Positions 46,231 to 59,221 of a DNA stretch of 64,000 bases are shown piece after piece. How positions within the stretch are numbered: position 1 is the stretch's first letter; each line of letters starts with the position of its first letter. The position numbers and the translations under genes are program-made. A model generated the notes under the pieces. It made no database searches. It saw only the letters and a list, made by a program, of their open reading frames with translations, and had not been told where the DNA came from. Source of the stretch: Jacaranda mimosifolia (lineage: Eukaryota > Streptophyta > Magnoliopsida > Lamiales > Bignoniaceae); NCBI GenBank assembly GCA_018894105.1, contig CM032128.1:11451001-11515000 (forward strand), in the 5' to 3' direction.

Positions 46231-46615
46231 TCTAAAAATGATACCTCAAGGAATACGTGGTCCAAAAGCAAAAAGTGCTTAGAGGGATTATAGAGTTAGA
46301 GGAAGTGAGGACCCCAAGTGGTAACCTAATGATCATTCAGATTTGAAAGATTGGTAATAGTAATGAGACCTAGAGAGCCTGCCTATTGTTGGTGTTAACT
46401 CAGTGGTCTTTGGATGATCCAATAGAGGAGACTCATCAAACATGAGGAAAGCGTCAGTGCGACAAAATCAACCTCATTTTATTGACCCTTGTATTGAGGA
46501 TTTATGAAGTACAACTCCTACTGTCTAACATCACATTTGGAAAAAAGGATGTGGAGCCCAAACGGGGCAAACACAATGATGGCTTAGTGATCTCTGTTTC
46601 TCTTAGCAACTCTAG

Positions 46616-47120
46616 ATGAAGAAGATACTAGTGGACTGTAGCTTAGTAGATATAATCTTCCATGATGCCTTCCTCCAACTTGGAGTAGATAATGCTCAGT
46701 TGCAAAAGATCAACACTCCCTTGGTAGGGTTTACTGGTGAAATATTAAAAGAAGTCGCATTCCCTCTCTCTAGGCTCTCTTCCTTGATGAGTTACGAAGA
46801 CAGGTGTTTTAACAATCAAAACCCTGTAAGCATATAACATCATTTTATGGAGGCCTACCCTGAAATTATTTTGAGCACTGGTATCAATATACCACATGGA
46901 GTTGAAGTTTCCCATGTCAAGCGGAACGGGTGAAGTTGTTAGCGGCCAATCCATCTCTAGGGAATGCTATGCTAACATTTTGAAGAAAATAAAGGCTCTT
47001 ACCACCAAAACTATTTAGGAAAAAGATGTACAAGACAACAAGAGAAAGGACAAGGGTAAAAATGTAGCTCATGATGCTAATGTCATGATGATACTTGTGC
47101 CAAGAGCCACCCTAATATGA
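46616..47120 (+). pseudogene. Degenerate protease region of the Tat-like relic
   Basis: MKKILVDCSLVDIIFHDAFL resembles the protease active-site block LVD.GSS.DIIF with the catalytic triad altered. It is followed by LVGFTGEI and, in another frame, a VSIYHMELKFP block equivalent to STYHMKIKF in the element at 23951-34640. Confidence 0.72.
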
Positions 47121-47439
47121 CTAAATGCAATGCCAACAACATCTCATATTTCTCTTTTTTCCTTAATTAAATTATGATAGCAATTAGAGTGCTTTTTTCA
47201 AGTATTGAAGTATTATTTTTATTCAGTTAGTAATCATATTAGTTAGAGTTGAATAAAGCCAATATACTGGGGACATTACCAATTTTTTTTCTTCCCTAAT
47301 GATTTTTAATGAATTTCTTCTTATGTTACTCTTACTTGTATTTGTGTAGAGCAACATTTTATGCGATAAGAGCTTTAAGACATGTGTCTCCAAGCTTGAA
47401 TTGACATCAGAGTAGCATCATCTTGGTGTAAATCCATTT

Positions 47440-47880
47440 ATGGCTCCTCATGAATACATGGCCATTGCACATAAACCCACTATAAGACCCCTAGGGGGTA
47501 TATGGCTACATCATCAACGACGTCAACTCAGCATAAACCTACTATAAGGCCCCCTATAATGTACGTTTACTACGTGTAAACTACTATAATGCACACTAGG
47601 GAGCGCGTGGTTTCATCATCAACAACATTGACTTAGCATAAACTCATTATAAGGCTCCCTAGGGGGTAAGTAGTCGCCACATGTAAGCCCACTATAAGAC
47701 TCCCAGGGGGTATAAAGCCACATCATCAATGACATCGACTAGGAATAAAACCACTATAAGGCCCCCTAATAGAGGTACGCGATTGTTGTGTGTACGCCTA
47801 CTATAAGACCTATAGAGGGTATGCAGTTGCATCATCAAAGCCTACTATCAAGCCCTCAGGGCTTACGTGGCTTACTCGTC
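47440..47880. repeat. Diverged tandem repeats, ccactataagg type
   Basis: Units of about 60-70 bp containing cataaacccactataagg, a cccctagggggta motif and catcatcaacgacatcgact. Related units recur at 49790-50230. Confidence 0.75.
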
Positions 47881-48189
47881 AAACGTTTGTGGTAAGACTT
47901 CCTAAGTGAAGCTTACAACCAAATGTCATCACAACCTTAAATACTTGCACTGACACCTTTCAATTAAGGCTTGCGTTCAAATTCAATCCAAGCAATAAAC
48001 TAGATTGATGAGACTCTTTAAGCGAGGTTCGCAGTTAAAACTCTAAATGACATTGAAACTAAGACTGGTGGTAAGACCTTCCAGCTTATGGAGCTCCTAC
48101 AAACTTTTAGTAGAAAGATTAACTGGGAGTTTAGGTCAACCAACAACAAGTCCTCAGCAGGGTATCGCCCAATTAGATTAAGCATGCGG

Positions 48190-49480
48190 CAGCAACCTAA
48201 ATGGTCTATATATACATTATTGTCACCCCCACCTTAGCTATCTCAAAGAACTTATTTGAACCCTTGAATTCCTTGACTATATCTTCGCAAGCAGTAGTGA
48301 TAAGCATTTTCTTAGTAAAAGACTCAGGGAACTTTCTCCTAGTCTTTACTTTCTACACATATCATGCCTTCACCAAATTGTGTTCCTTTAATATCTTTAT
48401 GAACTCCTCTTCCTTTTGGGACTGTTGCTAAGTGAACCTAGTGGCCTCTTCCTTAAGCTACATATCATCATCATCGTTCTCTCTTCTCAGTGAGACATCC
48501 GCATTATCAAGTTCCAATCATACACCTAAAGAAATATAGAGCATGATGAGCGAATAACTAAATGCAACTACAAGAAAAATTCACATGCAAAAAAAGCTAA
48601 GCAATGAAATGAGCAAAGTCTCCAGCAGCATGCTCAGTTAATTGGGTAGAAGAAAATATCTTTAGCTTCCCTTGTTCATACACACTTATCGTGCCTCGTA
48701 AGCAATTAATATTGAAGACAATCTCATCCATGTCCTAATGTGAGTAAATATGACAATCTTACGTAAATCATAGCGAAACAATCCCTTGCCCTTGCAAGCA
48801 TGAAAAGGGATAAAAAGACTATGGTCCTTCCAAATCCACACGAGTGCTTTCCTAGTTGGTCTACAAATCACTACTTTAGACTATCAACCACATCAACTAT
48901 ACGTTGTTAAAGTCAGTGAAACATGTACCTCACTTAACCACCAATAGGGAGGCTTGGGTGCTACTTCACTAGTAACACCTAGCTTCGCTACATATCTCTC
49001 ATGCGAGCTTCTATCTACCGTCTTAATGCGGATCCTTATTATGTCTATCATTTTTCTTCCGAAGGAACAAAGAAAGTAGAATTAGACATAAGTGTTAAAG
49101 AGAATGCTATAAAGAACAAATAAAGACACATGCAAGAACAATAAATGAAGAAGAAAAATAAACTAAGTACCATCGAAAAACATGTAAATCACGTCAAAGG
49201 AGAATCAAATAAACCCGCCTTCTTGAAACTTTGGTGAAGGTCACAATGAACTTTTTTCTAGATACACTAACGACGGTGAACTACTCCATCTATGAGAAAG
49301 ACCTAACCTTTGTCTTGCACAAAAAAATCCTCTTCTTGAAAGGCCTTAGTGAAGAAAGCAAATCACTTAAGAACTTACTATTTAGTTTGGAGAAGACATA
49401 AAAGAAGGTTCATTGGGTACCTTGTACACCCTGAACAAAGAATAAAAATAATCTAAAGAGATAGTACGACCCAAGTTTGC
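48190..49480 (-). other. Possible antisense-ORF relic
   Basis: Lies between two repeat blocks, where Tat elements may carry the antisense ORF. On the minus strand, scraps such as EEEFIKILKEHNLVKA and IWKDHSLFIPF are weakly reminiscent of it. No continuous frame remains, so this is suggestive only. Confidence 0.3.
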
Positions 49481-49529
49481 CAAATGGTGCTAAAATCCCA
49501 TAAAATATGCAAAGAAGTTTAGTATAAAC

Positions 49530-50250
49530 TGACTTAAACATACTCAAATTAGTTGAAGCACTTACATAGTGAAGCACTCTTAAGAACCCTTAAACTAATT
49601 GAGGTGCTTACACGTTAAAGTCTTCAAAATATAATTGAATTAATTGAGGTGTCTGCGCACTAAAGCTTCTTGAAACACCCTTGAATTAACTGAGGCACTT
49701 GCACACTGAAGCTCTCTGAAGCACATTTGAATTAATTGAAACGTTTGCATATTGAACTCTCTAGAGCTCACTTGATTTCGTTTGGCGTAAACCTATTACA
49801 CGATCCCTACGGAGACACATCTGTGCATAAGCACATCATAAATCCTCCCTAGTATTGTCCTTGGAGGTAAGTGGCAACATCCTCGATCTCTTTTAGGGTA
49901 AACCCACTATATAGTCCACTCGGGGATACAAGATTGCCGTCTGTAAGCCCATCATAAATATTTCCTAGTACCACTTTCAAAGGTAAATGGTAGCACCTTG
50001 ACGTCTTTGATAGGCTACATCAACTCTTTATTTGACATAAACTTACTATACGGCTCATTCAGAAGTACATGGTTACTATGTGTAAGCCCACTAAACGCCC
50101 TATTCGGAGGTAAATGGTAGCATCCTACCAATATTGAATGAATTATTACAACACTTAAATCAATTTCGCATAAGCCTACCGTGAGGCTTTTCAAAAGGTA
50201 TGTTTCTGCACCTTTATAATTAACTATCAAATCCCTCTAGGGGCACAAGG
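49530..50250. repeat. Two blocks of diverged tandem repeats
   Basis: 49530-49770: units of about 58 bp with gaattaattgaggcacttgc and actgaagctc. 49790-50230: units with gtaaacccactata and gcccatcataaat, the same family as 47440-47880. Such repeats lie 3' of pol in Tat elements. Confidence 0.72.
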
Positions 50251-53200
50251 CTGACATGTTATACTTCATTACAATAATTAATATTCAGCAACAAGAGCTC
50301 ATGAATGAGACCCGCACTCAAACATGGTCAAGACACTTAGCATCAGGGAAGAGACCTCATAAACGAGGTTCACTACAACACTTGATTGTAATGTGGAGAC
50401 CTCCGAATGGGGCTTACTAAAAAATGCTAGAACACTACTTGATTTTTATGACAAGAACTCACTAGCAAGGCGTCCAACTAAATTTGAATCAAATGACTAA
50501 GTATCACGATAAAACTTTACTACTGATGTACCTAATTAATTTTCATTCAGTCGATTAAGTAATATAAAGAGATCTCCCTAAACTCAAATCAAATGACTAT
50601 CGCGATAAGACCTCACGAATGAGGTACCTAATTAATTTTTATTCAGTTAATTAAGTACTGTAAGGCGATCTCCTCAAGTGATGCTTGTATGTACACTCAC
50701 ACGCTACTTCGTGCAACTTAATAATATCCCTCTATGAAGGACTTGCGATAAAATTTGACAAAAATGGGTTGAACACCTCCATTGCGTGTCTTTACCATGC
50801 ATCAATTAAATATCGAGAACATACACACACCTAAGGTTATGCATTTGATTAAGTGTATAAACAAAAGTGAATGAGCGAGAAACTTTCTTTGGCAAAAATA
50901 TGGAGTAAAACATTCATAACATCAAAAAATGTAGAAAAGTGTAAATCCAACACTTGGCCTCATGAATCAAAAATAAAACCAAAGAAGAGCTAAGTAACTA
51001 CATGTAGAAGAAAAACGTCAAGTAGCTCTAAACAAAGGAATCTCTAAATTGTTCGCAAAGACGTAAATTCACACCATATATTTTAGGTAACTCCCGAAAC
51101 ACGAAGCTTCATTTGATCAACTTTTTCTAAGTTACCTAAGAAAGTGAATTACATGCACCACTTGTTGACACTCGAATGACTTTATCCCCGAAAAAATAAA
51201 CATAAGAAACATTTGATAAAGCCTAGACATTGGCCCCAGGAGCCCAACACCCGGGCTCCTCATGGGTACTCGGCACCAGAGCTCCCCGGAGTGCCTGTAC
51301 ATTCTCGGGCTCCACCCAGACGCCTAATATTCAGGTTCTTCATGGGCACACATACATCTAAAGACTCTTTATCGATGTCGATACATCCTTGGGTTCTCGT
51401 GGGTGCCAAACACAAGACTAGTTGTTTAAATGCTTACCTCAGGCAGACAACTACTGCAAGAAAAATACAAGCACACAACAATATGTAGACGATATTATGA
51501 AAGTGAGGAAAATTAGGAAAGATGAGTCTTCTAAATGCCTTAATATAAAAAAGGACTATAACAACACTTAAGGCCCCATAACAGAGACACAAAATCTGAT
51601 AATATTGCGTAAGCAAACATCACTCTGTAGTTAGTTGATACTTAGTCATCTAAAGAAAAACAAGAGGGACTTATGAACACCACAATTACTATAAGACCCC
51701 TCAAAGAAACTCACCAAAGGACACTCACAATAGTGGAATTATAATTGTGCCTGGTGAAAAAGTCTTCGAAGCATGAAGTGATGTTTTTGTTATTAGAACC
51801 CCAAAGGCCACGCAAGATGATGCATTGTAGCACTACGTCCTAATAGATTCCTAAAGGAAAGTTTCTCTAATAGACCTCAAGGGACTCCTAAAATAACTTA
51901 ACTTTATATGAATTCATAAATAACTTATAAAGTGTGAACCTCCATCCAAAAATGTTATGCAGATTGCAAAATCACAATGCCACGGAAAGAGTTGTTAAGT
52001 CTTAACTGTGCCTACAAACTCTAACTTGCAAAAGAGAATAGCTTGATGTCTCTTGAGATCTACCTTTATTAACGAGAAGGCTCAATGTAAAAATGCTGAC
52101 ACCAAATGAGAGGTCATGAACTCAAGAAGTGGCACAACCTCAAAAGAAAACCTTCGTAATATAAATGAAGTTAATCTTACCGTGGCCACCTGCTGTAGAA
52201 CATCTGCTTGCAAAGGCCCAAAGCAAAAATAAGTTACCTTAAAAACTTATCTTGGCTACGAAGACAACCTCACAAGCTTTGGAAAATGACTAAGTACTTT
52301 GGAGAACACAAAATTTCACAAACAATCATGAAGGATCTTCGAGATAAAAAGTTCTATGAAAAAATTTAAGTCCAATGTGAGACGCGAAGCGAAACATTCT
52401 TCGGCCTCACTGCGACACATAAGTCCATGCACTTACATTTGACCCACACTTGGTTACCTCAGGATTTTAAGTCCTTTCCTTACATGAATTGAAGTTAGCA
52501 CGAATCTAATTCTTTCGAAGAAAATCGACCCCCTGCAAGAAACCTCCAAGACCTAAGGCTTGACAGGGCTTCTTGAGATGTATGAAAAAATAAAATATAC
52601 TCTTAAGAAAAGCAATAGTTATCACTAGAGCTATGATCCTCGCCGACGGTCCCAAAGGATCTACCATGTGTGAAGCCTTCAAGGTAAAATTTTCTAAGTT
52701 AGTTGCATACCGCAAATTTCTAAGGAACATCCATGGTAGCCTCTAAAGCATCCACTTCGTCCAGAGAAAATTTTCTAAATCCCCCCAAGAAGATATGTTA
52801 TTTTCATCATTATCTGACACTCACAGGACCTCTTTTGCGGGAAAAATGAATGGTTGCACTCATAAAAAAACATGTCCTAAAATGTTGACTCAAAAGATTG
52901 GAAACAAACTAATAGCCTGACCACAAGATGATGCCTAAGATGCCCAGTTTGGGGCCCAATAGGCTCCCCACTCAAGTACTTGACGAGCGCCCCGCCTCGT
53001 TACTACCGTGACAGCCAACCCACGACTGCCTGAGAATCCTTGACAGTAGCACTCTCAATGCCACCCCTTTGTCCCTCTTAATTTCTTTCACGAAATTTGA
53101 CTCAACTTCATTTATAATTTGAATTGGTATTCCCAGCATCCCACTCTTTACAATTATAATTTCTTTAATGATCGTATGCAACGCACAGGGTTTATGTTAG

Positions 53201-54661
53201 TATACTAATAATTAATTAAGTATATAAATAATTCAAATTAAAGCAAAGTTTAAAAAGAAGAAACATTTGTTAAAGTGAATAAATGTATATCCATAATTTT
53301 AGTGACATTTGAACCAAAATTTCTTACTATTTCTCTTAACAAGTTAATTTTAGATATTGTACATCATTTGATAAACATTGAAGTTTATTTTATAAAATAA
53401 AACTAAACATATTTTATATAATTATCTCATTGCCTGTATTTGGTTTATTTAACAATCAGAATTTAATAAAAATTGGAATCAACTTTGATAAGTGTTTTTT
53501 ATTAGATTCGATCCAATTTATTTACATGATGATGAAAGGAAAATAGCAAAATAGCAAAAAGTTTATTTACTCTTTTTTTCTTTTTTTCTTTTTTTTTGTT
53601 GGGGGGTGGGGGGTGGGGGTGGGGCATGGGAGGGGGTCTAGTTGAAATAATTTATTAGGATTAGCTCTATATTTAATTTTATGAGGTGGAGTGGCTGTGA
53701 GGCCACTAAATAAATTACATTTATTGCCACTTTAGTGTTTTAGGTGACTAGAGTTAGACTCGTGCATATAATACGTGCATTTGTCTTTATTTTGACTTGA
53801 CAAGATTGACTAAAGTATAGACCATCCTAATAAAAATGGAAAATTCCACAAGATAATTTCAGTCTTTTTTTGTTTTTAATTCTTTTGCTTTCTTTTAATT
53901 TTAATTAATTTTTTTTACCATGATATAATTAGTGGGTCTTTGTATGTGAGAAGCAGTTGGAAGTAGGAAAACACAAATTGCATTACAGGAGAGTCCACAT
54001 TAGAATTTGTATTAAAAAAAAAAGAAGTTTCAAACCGGCGCCCACTTACAAGTTACAACTAATTGAATTAGAACCTGATTGCTAACTTATAAACGCAGCA
54101 AATGAAATAGTAAGCCGAGTTTGGTTCAAAGTAGTAAGATTGAAATTTCAAAGTTTTATATTTAAAAATCCTAAATTATGGTTTCCATTAATGAAATTTA
54201 TCTATTTTAATTGTAATTTCTTCCACTAATTAGTGCTGATCTAGAATCATTATTTATATTTAATTTATTTTGGTAACTCAAGTCGAGCATGAACCGAAAT
54301 TCACAATAAATCAAGAAATATGAACAATTATCATAATAAGAATTTTAATAATATTAAAAGAAATAGCTAATTATTAGACTATGGCTTCTTTTACTGGCGC
54401 AAATAGTACTTTATATATATATATATATATATATATTACATCAACATTACAACTAGCAAGCTAGAGTTTATTTTGACAATTTATATATATATATATATAG
54501 ATTGAATCTAAAAATATAAAGAATATAAATCATAGCATATTAACAACGATAAACTTTATTGCTATAATGAAATAATACAAATCATTTAATATATTAACAA
54601 TCAGTGTATATAAAATGGTTTTCTTATTAACCTTGGAGCCTTCAATTGTATTCTTTGATTC
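50251..54661. other. Non-coding stretch, no gene recognised
   Basis: 50251-53000 is probably the rest of the degraded element, with no intact ORF; 51230-51400 has a GC-rich, partly repeated patch (cgggctcctcatggg). 53000-54661 is AT-rich intergenic DNA with a G-rich run at 53601-53636 and TA microsatellites near 54413-54435 and 54483-54500. Confidence 0.5.
53601..53636 (+). other. Potential G-quadruplex after a pyrimidine tract
   Basis: Six G-runs of 3-6 bases separated by one to three bases follow a nearly pure T/C tract (about 53573-53600). This meets the usual G-quadruplex pattern on the plus strand. Confidence 0.75.
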
Positions 54662-54669
54662 CTGTAGAT

Positions 54670-55417
54670 CAGTGTTTCGAAAATTGGACCAAATCGATCA
54701 GCAGATTGATCGGACCGATGACCAGTGACCAATTTGATTTGGTTGAAATCTAAAACTCGGTGGCCTTCTGAATGGGTCAAAACCGGTTGAACCGGTGGTG
54801 GTTCGACCGGTTCACCACCGGTTCCCTTACTTTTCTTTTTTTAATTTTAAAAATTAAATTTTTTGAAAATAATGAAAAATGTAAAAAAAGAAAAGAGAGT
54901 TATCAGTTGAAAATGATGACTAAAGATTTTGGACATGTAGTTTTTTGAAATATGAATTCATTTCCTTGAAATTTAATATAATAATAGTTATATATGGATG
55001 CTTATGTTTATTTCATTGTTTTATTTTATTTAATCTCTCTTAAGTTGTGTTGAATATTTCGTCTATAAAAATTTATTTTTACTTGATTTTGAATTACGAA
55101 ACAAACAATTACTTAAATTAATATTAAGTATTATTTATTTATTTATAGTTGACTAATAGTGAATTAGCATTTTTTTAAAGAACGCATTTAAGAATGAATA
55201 AGAATTGAAATTTTTTTAAATAATATTTTTTCTATATTATTGAAAATTTTATTTTTTGTTAATATTAAAATATTATATATATTTATAAAATTAAATATAA
55301 TTATTATGTTATTATGATGTCATATCTGTTGAACTGGTGGTTGAATCAATCCAACCAATAAAATTAGTAATCAGTTATGTAGTTGGTTTTTTGTCTGATT
55401 TGATTTGGAAAACATTG
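54670..55417. mobile_element. Non-autonomous hAT-like element, 748 bp
   Basis: Left end CAGTGTTTCGAAAAT, right end (reverse-complemented) CAATGTTTTCCAAAT. Flanking 8-mers CTGTAGAT (54662-54669) and CTATAGAT (55418-55425) match at 7 of 8. Subterminal regions are rich in accggttc/gaaccggt motifs (54770-54830). No transposase. CAGTG-type ends with an 8-bp TSD indicate the hAT superfamily. Confidence 0.78.
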
Positions 55418-55425
55418 CTATAGAT

Positions 55426-55970
55426 TAAACTGCATACCTCCGTTTCATGACTTAATTAACACAGCAAAGATGTGGATGGATTTTGTGTCTTTCAAACAAG
55501 TTAGGCCATTTTCACATCAACCACATACATATGGCTAAACAAAGGAATGCAAACGCATCCTCATTTTGACTTTTTTAAACCCCAAATTGACAATTTTAGG
55601 CCAATTTGGATTTGTTTTTATTTTTATTTTTTATTTTTAATATTTTTAAAAGTTGAAAGGTTAGTTTTAATTTTAAAAAAAGAAATGAAATTATATTTAA
55701 ATGTTTTGTCTAAATTAATTAGGGTAGGTATAAAATTAAAAAATTTACGTGATTTATATTTTTTCTATATTTAAAAAGATTTTTTTAAAATACATAAATA
55801 TTTTATTAATTTTAAAATGATAGTAGATACTTTACGTCAAATTAAATTTGAATTAAACTTATGTGATAATATATAATGATAGTATTGATTTAATAAAAAA
55901 TAAAAATAAAAATAAAAAATATTTTTATATAAAAATAAGTAGAAATTGATAATTTTTTCATTTTTAAATA
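55426..55970. other. AT-rich intergenic DNA
   Basis: No gene or repeat boundary recognised. It may include the body and tail of the SINE-like element that has its head at 56045. Confidence 0.5.
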
Positions 55971-55973
55971 TTT

Positions 55974-56045
55974 GGACTCGAACTCCGAACTTCCCACATT
56001 ATGTGGGAGACTTATGCCGTTGGGCTAAAGACCACTTGGCTCATT
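55974..56045 (-). repeat. tRNA-derived sequence, SINE-like head
   Basis: On the minus strand an A-box TAGCCCAACGG (56027-56017) and a B-box-like AGTTCGAGTCC (55984-55974; consensus GGTTCGANTCC) are spaced as in tRNA genes, with a CCCACAT/ATGTGGG hairpin between them. The B-box has one mismatch. An AT-rich stretch follows downstream on the minus strand, as in plant SINEs. No acceptor-stem pairing is clear, so I do not call a functional tRNA. Confidence 0.55.
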
Positions 56046-57702
56046 TTCAAATAGTGTTGAAAATGCAATAGCCTATAAATGAAAACAAATAGCTCCTTAG
56101 AGTCTCGTCCCAAATTAAATATTCTAATTTTTCAAGGTCTTCAAACATTCCTAATCATGGCATTTTGTAGAAATTCACCATCTTCACATCATCAAAGTCA
56201 AACCATTGTTTCATGGAAAGACAAATTTTACCTAATAAAAGAAAGCATGAAATTTATCATTTATCCATTAATTTTAAGATGCCTCACAAGTAATTAATGT
56301 CATATCAATAAACTATTGAAAAGAAATACTTGTTGCGCTGTACCATATAGATTTATTGTTCTTATTTCCTTTTCAAAGTCATCGATCTCAAAATGATCAG
56401 ATTCCATTTCCTAAATTTTTTTTTTGTGAAAAAAAATATTATTAAATAATTAGAAAACGACACTAGAAGCACATTATTATAAAGATAATAATATGAAATC
56501 ACACAAAAGTTTGTAACTTATTAATTTTTATTTAAAGTTCCATGATGGAGGAAATATTGTGTTGCCTTTAGATAAAAGGTTGCTCAAAAACGAGTTACCA
56601 ATAGTAAGTTAGTTTTGTGAAATATCATAGTATATCCTGTGATAGTGAATTAATAAAATAATTAGAATGGAAGACTAATAGAAGCTTAGGTTGCAGCTAG
56701 TTTAATCAAAAATTAAAAGTCCAATTTCCATTGTCGTAATTATATCCTATATTTAACAATTCAAAGATATAATCATTGAATATGACAAGTGGATAACCCT
56801 CTTAACCCACCTTCTCTACAATTCATTATGTTTTGCTGACCATCATCATCCATTTTCTTCTTGTCTTCTTGTCTGAAATCGTGGTCTTAACATGTAAGAT
56901 TCATGTATTCTTTCTGTAACTTAGATATAGTTAATTTGGTAATTTTTTTATTTTTTATTTAGTAATTATATAGTTAATTTTTTTAAAAAAAAAAAGATTA
57001 TTAATGAATATGATAAATGTAAAACTTAATTTTAGTAACACCAAAAATACAAAAAAAGATATCATATGGCATATTAACTTTATCAAATATACATATATAT
57101 ATATACTATTATTACTATATAATATATATGTGGATGCGCGTGGCCATTGTAAGTCTTCTGCCTCTCTTTTTTTTTTTTTTTTTCACATACCCCATTAAAT
57201 GATGTCGTTTATTGCTTGTTTGTGGTTGTAACTTGCATTGATTGCATGTAAGGAGAGAGTATGTTTGGACCCACCTAAAGTTCGAAAAAATGTGTTTCTC
57301 GTCAGATCTTTGCCACCAAATATTTTAACGATTTTTGTTGATATTCAATAGCAAATTCAACGTAATGTTGGAGTGTCATTACTACTGCATCAGTGCATCC
57401 CGTTCGATTTCGAGGTTTAACAAACCTGCAGCGCCTTTCCTGAAAATGGGATGGATGTTTGCAAATGAGTAGGAATTTCCAATGTTGCCAAGGCATGTTT
57501 GTACCAGGAGGTGCTTGGAATATTAGGGATGGTCAGGAAATTGGATACAAAAACGCGAGTTTCTGATGTTGGTTTTTGAGGTGAAATTAGAGATGAAAGC
57601 TACTTACTATTAACATTGTTGTTGGATTCTTCTTTTCCTCCAAAGATTGCTTGTATCGAAGAATTGATTTCTTGGTTGGTTGTTTCTACTTCCTTGAGGC
57701 TA
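56046..57702. other. Mostly AT-rich intergenic DNA
   Basis: No gene is called. The patch 57300-57540 is less AT-rich and has a 64-codon minus-strand ORF (57496-57302) that I do not recognise; it could be an exon fragment. Confidence 0.45.
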
Positions 57703-57710
57703 CGCTTGTC

Positions 57711-59057
57711 AATAGCTAGGGTTATACCCTACCCAAATCCATGATAATAGTACAATATACATACCCATACCCAATAAATAAATATGAGATCCAAGCCTAT
57801 TAAGAAAAATGGAATGGGTAAGTTTAAAGTCTATACCTATAAAATATCAAAATACTCAATACCCAAAAAATACTCAATATCAAATACACATATTCCAAAT
57901 TTCTCCTTCCCAACTGTAATCTTTCTTACTCATAAAACTTTATTTAGTTACCATTTTTGTCAAAACTAAACCCATAAATATATTAAAAATAATTGAACGG
58001 GTGTAATATGTTTATATGCAAAACTTACACACATATCCTATACCTCGAAATTACTCATATCCAAATACTCAAATTTAACTAGTTAACCCAAATTATTTAT
58101 ATCAAAATTAAATTTATACTAATAATTATGACATACTTGAAGTGTATACTTAAATTTTTAATATATATAAAATAAAAAAATAAAAAAAATTTTAAATTTA
58201 TTTATTTTTAGTAGCTTTGGACAGTGAAGAAAGAAAAAATATTTAAAGGGTTTTTACATAACTACAGAAAAATTTAGTAGTACAAATATTATTAAAGAAT
58301 TATTATTATTTTTTTTCTTGTGGATTGGGTTGGGGGGGGTTTCCAATTTTTTGTGTGCTCGACATCTTTAGTAGAGTTGGTGTCAGCATAAGACACGCAA
58401 ACTAGCTATATGAGAATATTTTCATTTTTTTTTTTGAATTTGTATTGAATAATAATTTGAAACTTTATTGCCCGTGTTAAACCTACTCATTTAAATTAAC
58501 TCATTCTTTTGATGATTAATACTTTTTAAAACAATAGAAAAAGCATCAACAGGTTTGATTTAACTACAATTAGTTGAATTTATTTTGAGCAGTTCTACAA
58601 TTTGATATATGTTTAATATACAAAAAATTAAATATATAAATTAAACAACTAAAATTAAATGTATAATTTTTTTAATTTAAAAAAATTGAGTTAGCTTTTT
58701 TAAAATATGCAAAAAAAAAAAAAAAGCCAATATTAATAAAAAACTCTAGCATTCAACTATTATGTAGTTTTTGCATTTTGACCGAGAATAAGAAAACTTG
58801 AGAAAGATGAAAAAATTAGTCAGGTCAAAACACAATTAAAAAATTAGGTCTAATAAACTAGATCCAACCATAGACCCAATGGGTCTTGGATTTGATAGGG
58901 GTATGGTCTAATATAAAGTCTATTATTTGAGTATTTTAGGATATGAGTCTAATTGGGTCTATGGATTGAGTAGGGTAGGTAAATATAGGGTCTAATTATT
59001 TTGGTATATTAGAGTATGAGTTTGGATAGAACAATACCCTACCTATTGACAGGCCTA
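57711..59057. mobile_element. Non-autonomous hAT-like element with perfect 8-bp TSD
   Basis: Flanked by CTTGAGGC at 57703-57710 and 59058-59065. Terminal inverted repeats: TACGCTTGTCAATAGCTAGG on the left and TAGGCCTGTCAATAGGTAGG on the right (reverse-complemented), 17 of 20 identical. Inside both ends are repeats of ccctaccc/gggtaggg and tccaaactcat-type motifs. The 1,347-bp body has no transposase. Confidence 0.9.
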
Positions 59058-59221
59058 CTTGAGGCAGAAAACTAATGAGGCAAGTTTAATTAGAAGGTGA
59101 TTCAATCAATAGGAAAACAAAAGGAAAAAAATGGGGAGGTTTGGTGGGGGAGCGAGAGAGAGAGAGAACAAGCTTTGGGATAAGGATATATGTGAAAAAA
59201 TAAATACCAAAGGATGGGTAA

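Larger units (their letters stand above)
44700..53000 (+). mobile_element. Heavily degraded Tat-like retrotransposon
   Basis: An LTR end with a TATAAATA box (44703-44710) and a CATCA terminus (44855), followed by a primer-site relic TGGTACAATTTGTGGGAA (44859-44876). The relic differs from the intact Tat site at 24686 mainly by C-to-T and G-to-A changes. Then gag relics (45440-46200), protease relics (46616-47100) and several tandem-repeat blocks (47440-50250). I could not find the LTR start or a matching 3' LTR, so both limits are approximate. Confidence 0.6.

Noticed and set aside
52700..53200. 3' LTR of the degraded Tat-like relic
   Set aside because: I searched for a copy of the 44700-44855 LTR end here and found no convincing match.
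55974..56045. Functional tRNA gene
   Set aside because: No convincing acceptor stem or anticodon arm; the B box has a mismatch.
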